Shown piece by piece: positions 25,699 to 34,172 of a DNA stretch of 52,774 bases. Under the pieces are notes generated by a model, which saw only the letters and a program-made list of their open reading frames with translations, was not told where the DNA came from and did no database searches. Position 1 is the first letter of the stretch; every line of letters begins with the position of its first letter. This DNA is from an uncultured Gammaproteobacteria bacterium (GTDB lineage Bacteria; Pseudomonadota; Gammaproteobacteria; Arenicellales; JAANXG01): positions 1-52,774 of the forward strand of contig CAMYKW010000031.1 of assembly GCA_947259175.1 (NCBI GenBank), given 5' to 3'. Made by a program: the position numbers and the translations under genes.

Positions 25699-28600
25699 AT
25701 GGACGCAACCCGGTCCACTTTCGTCACTGCGGCGAGCATCCCGGGATTCGAGATCGAAAACGTGCTGCACCAATCGGGCCCGCGGATCATCTACCGCGCC
25801 GTGCGAAAGGTGGACAACGAGGGAGTCATCCTCAAGACTTTGCACGACCAGTACCCACGAAAGCAAGACGTGGCGGAGATCCGGCGAGAGTTCCAGATCG
25901 CCGACAAAATAAACGTCGAGGGGGTCATACATGTACACTCGCTCATAACCTACGGCGCCGGCAACCTGGCCATCGAGATGGAGCCGTTCGGTGTTTCGCT
26001 GGCCGACCTCATGGCCCAGCGAGAGGGCAAACCACTGCCGCTCGATCTTTTCTTCTCTATCGTCCTTAACCTCGCGCAGATTCTCGGCCGATTACATGAG
26101 CAGGATGTCGTGCACAAGGACGTCACACCCCGGAATATCTTGTTTGACCAGGAATCGGGCCAGCTGCGTCTGATCGACTTCGGAATCTCCTCGGAACTCT
26201 CCCGCGAGCGCCAGAGCGTCACGCTATCCAAGCGTCTCGAGGGCTCGCTGCCGTATATCTCGCCGGAGCAGACGGGGCGGATGAACCGCGACCTGGACTA
26301 CCGCTCCGACTACTATTCGTTGGGGGTTACACTCTACGAACTGCTCACCGGGAAGCTCCCCTTTGCGGCCGACAACGCGCTCGAGTGGGTCCATCGCCAC
26401 ATCAGCCAGCCGCCACCCGAGGCACACAAGGTCCGCGTCGAGATACCCGAGCCGCTGTCACGGATTGTCTCGAAGCTGATGTCCAAGAACGCCGAAGACC
26501 GTTACCAGAGCACCTACGGGCTGATTGCCGATCTCGAACGCTGTCGCGAAGAGTACACACGTAAGGGGTCGGTCACGCCGTTTGAATTGGGACAGGCGGA
26601 CGTGTCACGCAAGTTTCACATCCCGCAACAACTCTACGGCCGCGAGACGGAGCTGGAACAACTCTTTGCACTATTCGACGATGTAGCCCATGGGGCGATG
26701 GAGTTGTGCCTGGTATCCGGATACGCAGGCGTGGGTAAGTCGGCGCTGGTCAACGAACTCGGTAAGTCGATCGTTCATAAGAAGGGCTACCTGATCCAGG
26801 GCAAGTTCGATCAATTCCAGCAGAACGCCGCTTACAGTGCCTTTGCGTTAGCGTTTCGCGGTCTCATGCAGCAGCTGCTCGGGGAACCCAAGGCACAACT
26901 GGACCGGTGGCGCGAGGCCCTGGCAGAAACCCTCGGCTCCAATGGACAACTCATTATCGACCTCGTGCCCGAACTCGAGCTCATCATCGGGGCGCAGCCG
27001 CACGTCCCGGCGCTGCCTCCCACAGAGGCGCAGAATCGTTTCCAGATCGTTTTCTTGAACTTCGTAAAAGTGTTCGCGGATGCAGCGCATCCGCTGGTTA
27101 TCTTCATGGATGACCTGCAGTGGAGCGACATCCCGACGCTGAACTTGATTCAGCGCCTGGTGACGGCACGCGAATTGAACCACCTCTTCATGATCGGTGC
27201 CTACCGCAGCAATGCGGTTGATGCGAGCCATCCATTGCGCGTGTCCTTGGACCAGATAAATAAGACACGAAACTTCACCGAATTCTCGCTGCAAGCTCTG
27301 GATCGGGCCGCCGTTGATCGATTGATCGCCGACACCTTGCATAGTGATCGGCAACGTTCGGCGCCGCTGAGCAAGCTCCTCTACGAGAAGGCGCAGGGCA
27401 ACCCGTTTTTCATCAAAGAGTTGCTCAAGAGTCTGAACGAGGACACAGCCATCGTCTTCGATCCGGAGGATGGGCGTTGGGACTGGGACATGGACGCGGT
27501 ACGACACGCCGAGGTCGGCGACAGCGCGGTCGAGTTCATGGTCGCCAACCTGCGCCGCCTGCGTGAATCTACCCAAAAGGTGCTGCAACTCGCGGCGTGC
27601 ATCGGCAATACCTTTGACCTCAGGACGCTGTCGATGATCCGCGAGAGATCGATGGAGCAGACCAGCGCGGAGCTGCACGAGGCGCTGAAGCGCAATATGG
27701 TCATTCCCCTGAATGAAAGCTACAAGTTCGTCGGCCCTGACGTCACCGGGGAAGATGGATCGGGCGCGGCGCTACCCACCTTCAAGTTCCAGCATGACCG
27801 CGTGCAGCAGGCGGCCTATGCGCTGATCGATGCCGACCGAAAAAAGGCGGTGCATCTATCGGTCGGACGGCTGATGCAACGCCATAGTACGCGCGAAGAA
27901 CTCGATGAGCGGCTGATCGACATCGTGGGCCACCTGAACGCGGGGCGCGACCTGATCGACGACCCATCCGAGCGCCGCGACCTTGCCTGCTTGAATCTCG
28001 AGGCTGGAATCCGGGCCCAGCAATCGTCGGCGTATGACTCCGCACTTCACTTCCTTCGCATGGGTCAACAGATGCTTCCCGATGACGCATGGCAAAACGA
28101 TCACGACCTGATGCTGGCCCTCAGTAAGGAGGTGCAGCAGTGCGCGTACCTGACCGGCGACCACGAACAGGCCGACGCGTGGACGGAGACGATGCTGGCA
28201 CACGCACGGACGCCGTTCGTAAAAGCGGAGATCCTGTCCGCGCGCACGCGCCAGTATGCCACTATTGGGAAAATGCGTGAGTCCATCCAGGCCGCGATCG
28301 CCGGCCTGTCGTTACTGGGCGTCGACCTGTTCGAGACTCCTAGTTCCGATGACATCACCGAAGAAGTCGCCCGGGTGAAGAAGAACCTCCGGGGGCGTGC
28401 CATCCCCGAACTGATCAATGCGCCTGAACTGACGGATCCGCACGCCCGGGTCGCGATTCGTTTGTTGATGGAAATCTTTCCCGCGGCGTTCTTGTCTGGG
28501 AGTGGAAATCTCTTTCCGTACCTGGTGCTGAAGTCTGTAAACCTCTCACTGCGTCACGGCAACAGTCCCGAATCTGCGTTCGCCTATGCGGCCTACGGGA

Positions 28601-31092
28601 TGCTGTTGTGCGGTGCTCTTGGTAACCCGGCGCTGGGCTTCGAGTACGGCCGGCTTGCAGTGGCGATGAACGAGCGCTTCGACGACATTGCGCTGAAGTC
28701 GCGCATCATCTACGTGTATGCGATGTTCATCCACCACTGGACCAAGAGCTGGGCGAGCATGACCCCGTGGTTTCTCAAGGGGATTGAAGCCGGGTACCAG
28801 TCTGGAGACCTGCTGTACCTGGCCTACAGCGCCCAGGACTGCATCATTTGGGATCCCACCCTCGATCTGGAGACGGCCTCTCAGGAACACCGCAAGAACC
28901 TCGCCATCGTTAAGGACTGCGAGTATCAGGACTCCCTGGACTCAGGGACTTTGTTCCTACAGATGCAGCTCAACTTCCAAGGACTGACCGAGGGGCCGTA
29001 CTCGATGAACGATGCCTCCTTCGACGAAGCACGGTGTGTCGAGGGCATGCGGCAGCGGCGCTTTATGACCGGGATCGCCAACTACCACATCTACAAAGCG
29101 GAGATCCACTTCTTCTACGACGATTACGAAGGTGCGCTCGAGCACGTCCAACGCCAGGACGAGCTCATCGCGTCCTCCATGTCGCTGCCGCAATTGGTTC
29201 GGTTCTACATTGTCGCGTTCCTGACGCGCGCCGCGCTATATCCGTACCAGGATGATGCGCAACAGCAAAAGACGCTTGAGGCATTGCACGCGCACCTGCG
29301 TCAAATGCAAATGTGGGCCGGCCATTGCCCGGAGAATTTCGACCACCTGCGTCTCATCATGCAGGCTGAATTGGCGCGGCTCGAGGACGACATACCGGCT
29401 GCGATGCAACTATTCGAGGCGGCCATCAGCGCAGCGAAGGCCAACGAGTTCCGTCGCGACGAAGCATTGGCCAACGAGTTGGCCGCCAAATACCTGTTGA
29501 GCACAGGGCTTTCGAAAGCCGCCGAGGGTTACCTGGGTGCCGCTCACTATCTCTACTACCGCTGGGGCGCCCACAGAAAAGTCGAGCTTATGGAGCAGAA
29601 ATACCCGCAGTTGCTGCGCGCGCCGGGACCGGCGCAAGGGGTCGGCCCGACCACTCAGACCTCCTACGCGATGACGCGTACCCTGGATTCAGCTTCGCTG
29701 GATATGAGTTCGGTGGTGAAGGCGTCACAAACCATCTCCGGTGAAATCGACGTTGAGCAACTCCTGATGACGACGATACAAATTGTGCTCGAAAATGCGG
29801 GGGGGCAAAAGGGATATTTCGTCGTGCGTGAGGACGACCAACTCGTCATCCGCGCGCAGGGCGAAGCCGGGCGGGAAGCATGCAGCCGCGGTTCGAAACT
29901 ACCGGTGCCGGTTCGCGCCGACGGTCCGCTGCTGCCCGTTTCGGTGGTCAACAACGTGCTGCGCACCGGTAAGTCGCTGGTGCTGAACGACGCGGCGGAG
30001 TCCGGTCGTTTTGCAACAGACCCTTACATCGTCGCACACCAACCGAAGTCCATCATCTGCATTCCAATCCTCCGGCACGGTCAATTCCAGGCGGCGATCT
30101 ACTTGGAGAACAACCTGACCACCGGCGCCTTCACGGAAGAACGTGTCGAGATCATCAACCTGCTGTCGGCACAGGCATCAATCTCGATAGAGAACGCCAG
30201 ACTCTTCGCGGATCAGGCGCGTCTGGCCGAGGCCCAACAGCGTTTCGTTCCCAGCCAGTTCCTCGAGAGCCTGGGTCACCATGACATCGCGCAAGTTGGT
30301 CTTGGCGAGTATGTCGCCAGAGAAATGACGGTGATGTTCGCAGATCTGCGCAACTTCACCTCACTGGCGGAACGCCTGGGACCGCGTTCGATCATCGAGC
30401 TGCTGAATCGCTACTTCAGCCGGCTCATCGAACCGATCGCCGACGCCGGAGGATTTATCGACTCTTACAACGGCGACGAAATCATGGCGCTGTTTGGTCT
30501 TTCCGCCGACAGGGCGGTGGATGCCGGTGTCAAGATGTGGCGCGCACTCGAGGACCTCAACCGCGAATCCGCGGCGAGCGGAGTCCCAACCCTGAAGATG
30601 GGCGTGGGCGTCAACACGGGCGAATTGGTGTTGGGCACGGTGGGCGCGCAGGATCGTCTCCAATGCAGCGTCGTGGGGGACTGTGTCAACATGGCTTCGC
30701 GCATCGAGCAGCTTACCAAGTTCTATCGTGCGCCGCTGCTCATCGGGCAACACACCTACGACCGTCTGCGCGCGCCCGAGGCATTCTCCCTGCGCATGGT
30801 TGACCGCGTCGCGGTAATGGGCAAAGAGCAGGGTTTTCTGCTGTACGAAGTTCTCGACGGCGAGACCCCGGAACGCCGCGCCGCGAAGGAGTCCACGCGG
30901 GATCGGTTGCACCGCGCCATGGAGTGCTACGCCGCCCGCGACTTCGCCACAGCCCACGGGATGTTCACCGCAGCCCTGGTGCTCGACCCCGAAGACGCCG
31001 TACTGTCGATCTTTGCCGAACGTTCGAAGCGTTATGCCGAAACCCCCCCGCCGTCGGACTGGCATGGGTTCGAGATGCTCACGCACAAATGA
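25699..31092 (+). CDS. Giant Ser/Thr kinase - AAA ATPase - GAF - nucleotide cyclase
   Basis: A 1797-residue cytoplasmic signalling protein. Residues 15-285 are a Hanks-type kinase: Lys46, HKDVTPRN (Asp141, Asn146), DFG at 160-162, SPE at 188-190. Residues 310-600 are an AAA_16/PknK-like ATPase with the P-loop GYAGVGKSA at 341 and Walker B FMDD at 469-472. A long TPR-like helical region follows to about 1320, then GAF (about 1335-1497) and a class III cyclase (about 1540-1680). The cyclase keeps metal Asp1549 and Asp1593, Asn1664 and Arg1668. The purine-selecting residues are Ser1589 and Ser1657, not the Lys and Asp/Thr of adenylyl cyclases. The start follows the MBL-like gene by 3 nt; the stop overlaps the next ATG. 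Confidence 0.88.
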   Translation: MDATRSTFVTAASIPGFEIENVLHQSGPRIIYRAVRKVDNEGVILKTLHDQYPRKQDVAEIRREFQIADKINVEGVIHVHSLITYGAGNLAIEMEPFGVSLADLMAQREGKPLPLDLFFSIVLNLAQILGRLHEQDVVHKDVTPRNILFDQESGQLRLIDFGISSELSRERQSVTLSKRLEGSLPYISPEQTGRMNRDLDYRSDYYSLGVTLYELLTGKLPFAADNALEWVHRHISQPPPEAHKVRVEIPEPLSRIVSKLMSKNAEDRYQSTYGLIADLERCREEYTRKGSVTPFELGQADVSRKFHIPQQLYGRETELEQLFALFDDVAHGAMELCLVSGYAGVGKSALVNELGKSIVHKKGYLIQGKFDQFQQNAAYSAFALAFRGLMQQLLGEPKAQLDRWREALAETLGSNGQLIIDLVPELELIIGAQPHVPALPPTEAQNRFQIVFLNFVKVFADAAHPLVIFMDDLQWSDIPTLNLIQRLVTARELNHLFMIGAYRSNAVDASHPLRVSLDQINKTRNFTEFSLQALDRAAVDRLIADTLHSDRQRSAPLSKLLYEKAQGNPFFIKELLKSLNEDTAIVFDPEDGRWDWDMDAVRHAEVGDSAVEFMVANLRRLRESTQKVLQLAACIGNTFDLRTLSMIRERSMEQTSAELHEALKRNMVIPLNESYKFVGPDVTGEDGSGAALPTFKFQHDRVQQAAYALIDADRKKAVHLSVGRLMQRHSTREELDERLIDIVGHLNAGRDLIDDPSERRDLACLNLEAGIRAQQSSAYDSALHFLRMGQQMLPDDAWQNDHDLMLALSKEVQQCAYLTGDHEQADAWTETMLAHARTPFVKAEILSARTRQYATIGKMRESIQAAIAGLSLLGVDLFETPSSDDITEEVARVKKNLRGRAIPELINAPELTDPHARVAIRLLMEIFPAAFLSGSGNLFPYLVLKSVNLSLRHGNSPESAFAYAAYGMLLCGALGNPALGFEYGRLAVAMNERFDDIALKSRIIYVYAMFIHHWTKSWASMTPWFLKGIEAGYQSGDLLYLAYSAQDCIIWDPTLDLETASQEHRKNLAIVKDCEYQDSLDSGTLFLQMQLNFQGLTEGPYSMNDASFDEARCVEGMRQRRFMTGIANYHIYKAEIHFFYDDYEGALEHVQRQDELIASSMSLPQLVRFYIVAFLTRAALYPYQDDAQQQKTLEALHAHLRQMQMWAGHCPENFDHLRLIMQAELARLEDDIPAAMQLFEAAISAAKANEFRRDEALANELAAKYLLSTGLSKAAEGYLGAAHYLYYRWGAHRKVELMEQKYPQLLRAPGPAQGVGPTTQTSYAMTRTLDSASLDMSSVVKASQTISGEIDVEQLLMTTIQIVLENAGGQKGYFVVREDDQLVIRAQGEAGREACSRGSKLPVPVRADGPLLPVSVVNNVLRTGKSLVLNDAAESGRFATDPYIVAHQPKSIICIPILRHGQFQAAIYLENNLTTGAFTEERVEIINLLSAQASISIENARLFADQARLAEAQQRFVPSQFLESLGHHDIAQVGLGEYVAREMTVMFADLRNFTSLAERLGPRSIIELLNRYFSRLIEPIADAGGFIDSYNGDEIMALFGLSADRAVDAGVKMWRALEDLNRESAASGVPTLKMGVGVNTGELVLGTVGAQDRLQCSVVGDCVNMASRIEQLTKFYRAPLLIGQHTYDRLRAPEAFSLRMVDRVAVMGKEQGFLLYEVLDGETPERRAAKESTRDRLHRAMECYAARDFATAHGMFTAALVLDPEDAVLSIFAERSKRYAETPPPSDWHGFEMLTHK

Positions 31093-32339
31093 AGGCACCC
31101 CCGCATAGGTTCTCCCGGCGCGGCCGACGGTTGATCGACGCCTCGCCCCGCCCGTGCTACCTGTCGGAGCATTTCGCGCGCGCGCATCAATCGTGGCACC
31201 CGGAATTGAGACCCGATGGATACGTTTCACTCTGTATCGCCGAGAACAAGCGCATGGCCGACCGGCTGGTCGAATGCCTGGACGCCTACCGCCAGGTGCC
31301 CAGTTCGGTACTCGGTTACGACGACATGATCGGCAACTTGGAGTTTCGCCGCAATCTCGCTGCCTTCATGAGCCGCAGTTTTCTCGGCCGCGACATCGAT
31401 GCAGAGCGCATCGTAGTCCTCGCCGGCGCAGGGAGCGTGCTGGAGATCCTCTTCTACGTAATCGCCGATGCGGGTGATGGCGTGCTCGTTCCGACACCGA
31501 GCTACGCGGGATTCTGGCCCGACCTCGAGCTCCGCGACGGTCTCACCATCGTGCCGGTGCAGTGCCGTAGCAACGATGACTTTCGACTCACTCCGGCATT
31601 GCTCGACGAAGCCATGGCAAGTGCGAAGGTCCCGGTGAGGGCGCTGCTGTTCACGACGCCGGACAACCCGCTCGGTCGGGTGTACACGCGCGAGGAACTT
31701 CTGGAGATTCTCGAATGGGCCGAGGGCAGGGATCTCCAGGTCGTCTTCGATGAGATCTACGCACTGTCCGTGTTCGGTGATCGCGCTTTCGTGAGCGCCG
31801 CGTCCCTGCGCCAGGACCTGAGTGAGCGGGTACATATCGTTTGGGCCTTTAGCAAGGACTTCGGCGCAAGCGGCCTCCGTTGCGGGGTGCTGATCAGCGA
31901 CAACGACGACGTCCTTCGAGCCGTTAATGAGCTCGCTTACTGGTCGGTCTGTTCGGGTTACACGCAGTATCTGCTTTCACAGCTCGTGGCCGACCGGGAG
32001 GTCGTGGACGACTACATCATGCGCATGCAAGACGATTTGAAGCACGTCTACGAGCGGGTGACGCAACGCCTCGAGGCAATGGCAATCGCCTACTTGCCCG
32101 CCGAGGCGGGTTTCTTCTTGATCTGCGACCTGCGCGAACACCTCGATGCACCGACGTGGAACGCGGAACGGCGCCTGTGGCGGCGCATCTTGGACGAGGC
32201 CAACATCAATCTCACGCCCGGAGAGGCGTGTCGCATCGCCGAGCCGGGATTCTTCCGCATGTGCTACGCGGCCGAGTCGGAGGCAGCGGTGCAGGTGGCG
32301 ATCGAGCGCCTGGGCCGCGTGCTCCGGCGCCGCCCCTGA
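31089..32339 (+). CDS. ACC-synthase-like PLP-dependent aminotransferase
   Basis: A 416-residue fold-type I PLP enzyme of the class I/II aminotransferase group. VSLCIAENKR near the N-terminus and FSKDFGASGLRCG (Lys256, PLP Schiff base) resemble plant and animal ACC synthases and their bacterial relatives. TTPDNPLGRVY and FDEIYALSVF carry the Asn and Asp/Tyr that hold PLP. The ATG at 31089 overlaps the cyclase stop as ATGA; longer upstream readings run inside the cyclase gene and are rejected. The reaction could be ACC formation from SAM, beta/gamma elimination or ordinary transamination. Strict coupling to the kinase-cyclase suggests the enzyme serves or is controlled by that signalling protein. 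Confidence 0.8.
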   Translation: MKAPPHRFSRRGRRLIDASPRPCYLSEHFARAHQSWHPELRPDGYVSLCIAENKRMADRLVECLDAYRQVPSSVLGYDDMIGNLEFRRNLAAFMSRSFLGRDIDAERIVVLAGAGSVLEILFYVIADAGDGVLVPTPSYAGFWPDLELRDGLTIVPVQCRSNDDFRLTPALLDEAMASAKVPVRALLFTTPDNPLGRVYTREELLEILEWAEGRDLQVVFDEIYALSVFGDRAFVSAASLRQDLSERVHIVWAFSKDFGASGLRCGVLISDNDDVLRAVNELAYWSVCSGYTQYLLSQLVADREVVDDYIMRMQDDLKHVYERVTQRLEAMAIAYLPAEAGFFLICDLREHLDAPTWNAERRLWRRILDEANINLTPGEACRIAEPGFFRMCYAAESEAAVQVAIERLGRVLRRRP

Positions 32340-32376
32340 CCACAGGTACCGGCGTTGACGCACTGCGAAGCGCGTA

Positions 32377-32423
32377 TTCGTTACCGCAATCGCTGTTGCG
32401 CGGCGACACCTTGCAGTAACGAA
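32377..32423. terminator. Nested inverted repeats between convergent genes
   Basis: An outer perfect 8-bp pair (TTCGTTAC and GTAACGAA, 32377-32384 and 32416-32423) encloses an inner 5-bp pair (CGCAA/TTGCG). It lies between the convergent PLP enzyme and the Cys-rich protein gene and may act as a bidirectional stop. No T-tract is present, so the call is weak. Confidence 0.3.
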
Positions 32424-32443
32424 CGATGCAAGAACCGTCCGGA

Positions 32444-33853
32444 TTACCTGCCGCCGGGTCCGCAGCTTGTTAACTTGGCACCGATGCCGTCGGCGCAGGG
32501 ATCGAAATCCGCCCCCCCCTGCTCCCGGCATCGCTCCAACGCCTGTTCGAAACTATACTTCGGGACGACGTGCGGCTGTTTGTCGGGACGATAGGTGATG
32601 TACAGATCCATCTGCGCCAGGGCGCAAATGATCTTGAGGTTGTCCGGGTTCGTTGCCGACTGTTTTGGCCGACAACCGCCTTTCTCGTCACCGAACCAAT
32701 CCAGACAGGCCTTCGCGCGCGCCTCCTTTGGGTGAATCCCTGGATTTTCGTTGTATTGCCTGAGGAAAGAAGCGGCCACCAGGTCCTGGGCCTCGTAAAC
32801 GCGAATGTCCGGTGCTGCGTCCTGCTTCGACTTGCAGCAAACGCCCGTCACACCCGCGGCGATCATGTGGTTGGCAATCATATAGGGCGTGAGCTTTTTG
32901 CTCTCGGGGTTGAGTAACACGAAACCCGCCTGCGTCACTTTGACCTCGGGCTCCCCGTAGTCCTCATTCCGGTCTAGCGCCGGCTGCCCGTCGGGGAGCT
33001 TCTGGTCCTTGTACCGCACGCGAAACCAACCGGGTGCCTGCGGGTCGTAAAGCGGAGACCCACCCACCAGCAGCGGGAGCGTGTATGGATTGTGCTCGTT
33101 ATGCGGCGGGTTGAGCATGACCTCCAGAACCGAGCGGATGTAATTGCAGTGCCACTCCTCGTTGTCGAAGAACACGGACGACATCATGATCGGGAAATAG
33201 TCGTTGGGGTATTCGCTCTCGCCGGAGCCGGGGGCGGCAATCGGATTGACATCGACGATCGACCAGTAGAGCTTTCGTTCTGCCTCGTTCTTGATCCCCA
33301 CGTGTTCCAGCAATCGAGTCCAACGCCACAGCGTAGTGTTGTTCAGGTAATCGGCAGTCTGCATCGCCACGTAAGGCGGGTAGTGTAAAAGGGTGACGGA
33401 TCTGTGGTTGGCGATGGGCATACCCAGGGGCAGGAACAGGTGCCACCTGGACAACTCGGCTTTATTGGTGTGGTAACCGGACATCGGGTTCCAGGCGCCG
33501 GGGGTCTCCTGCATGCGCCGCGCACCGTTGACCGCCTGACCCGTGCAGTCTTCGCGAAGCAACTGCTGATGCATTTTGGCGAAGTGCTCGCCCTGCTCTT
33601 CGTAACCCGGCTGCGCCTCGAACTGGACCCAGTAACGCGCCTCCCGCGATGACGGGTCAGGGTAGACCTTAAGAGACTCCGGCACGATCTGGATACCGTC
33701 GGTATTAAGCGAGCTGCGCGTGTAGTGCGCAATCACCTCGGCGAGTGTCGTGATCTTGGCTTGGCCGCTCGATAGTGGATTCGGTTCAATCACATCCACC
33801 GGCGGGTAGTAGTCCGATGCTTCTCCATCGGCAGGAATCTGATACTTGATCAT
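32444..33853 (-). CDS. Unrecognised 469-residue protein with Cys-rich C-terminus
   Basis: I do not recognise a family. Translation from the ATG at 33853 is supported by a GAGGAGCGAGG purine-rich site. There is no signal peptide or membrane segment. The middle is rich in Trp, Tyr and Asn, with conserved-looking blocks such as HRSVTLLHYPPYVAMQ and WRWTRLLEHVGIK. The C-terminal 160 residues contain nine or so cysteines (CCKSK, CLDWFGDEKGGC, CREQGGADFDPC and a final CGPGG), a density that suggests disulfides or metal binding. It is divergently transcribed from the phospholipase-type gene across 319 nt. Confidence 0.6.
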   Translation of the reverse strand: MIKYQIPADGEASDYYPPVDVIEPNPLSSGQAKITTLAEVIAHYTRSSLNTDGIQIVPESLKVYPDPSSREARYWVQFEAQPGYEEQGEHFAKMHQQLLREDCTGQAVNGARRMQETPGAWNPMSGYHTNKAELSRWHLFLPLGMPIANHRSVTLLHYPPYVAMQTADYLNNTTLWRWTRLLEHVGIKNEAERKLYWSIVDVNPIAAPGSGESEYPNDYFPIMMSSVFFDNEEWHCNYIRSVLEVMLNPPHNEHNPYTLPLLVGGSPLYDPQAPGWFRVRYKDQKLPDGQPALDRNEDYGEPEVKVTQAGFVLLNPESKKLTPYMIANHMIAAGVTGVCCKSKQDAAPDIRVYEAQDLVAASFLRQYNENPGIHPKEARAKACLDWFGDEKGGCRPKQSATNPDNLKIICALAQMDLYITYRPDKQPHVVPKYSFEQALERCREQGGADFDPCADGIGAKLTSCGPGGR

Positions 33854-34172
33854 CCTCGCTCCTCGCTATTCTCTTGTCCGCTGCGTTGAGAGATGGCAGG
33901 TATTGTGCTGATACTCGGGCACACACGACCCCGCCAAGCGTAAAGTAATAATACATTCGTGAATCCAGCAATAAAACAATACTGCTTGCAAACACGGGAT
34001 TGGTATCGAATCTTGGGGAAATTACCCGTCCGTACCGCGGATGGCCGGCTCCGATTGCGTTTCCTTCAATAGGTCGAGGGGTTTATACTTCCCAACCGTT
34101 TCAGTCCGCTGCAACCGTCAACATACAACCACCATCCGGCGATTCAATCATCGCACTTTAACAGGTCACAAT
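33854..34172. other. Divergent intergenic region
   Basis: AT-rich spacer between the minus-strand Cys-rich protein gene and the plus-strand phosphoesterase gene. It must hold both promoters, but no pair of -35 and -10 boxes is clear enough to name. No small gene is supported. Confidence 0.5.

Noticed and set aside
30924-31088. Upstream extension of the PLP enzyme within the cyclase gene
   Set aside because: The extension is an Arg-rich shadow of the cyclase C-terminus; the ATGA overlap start at 31089 is far more credible.
34041-34172. Upstream extension of the phosphoesterase to an ATG at 34041
   Set aside because: The added 44 residues are low in resemblance to any signal peptide and the repeat domain begins just after the ATG at 34173.
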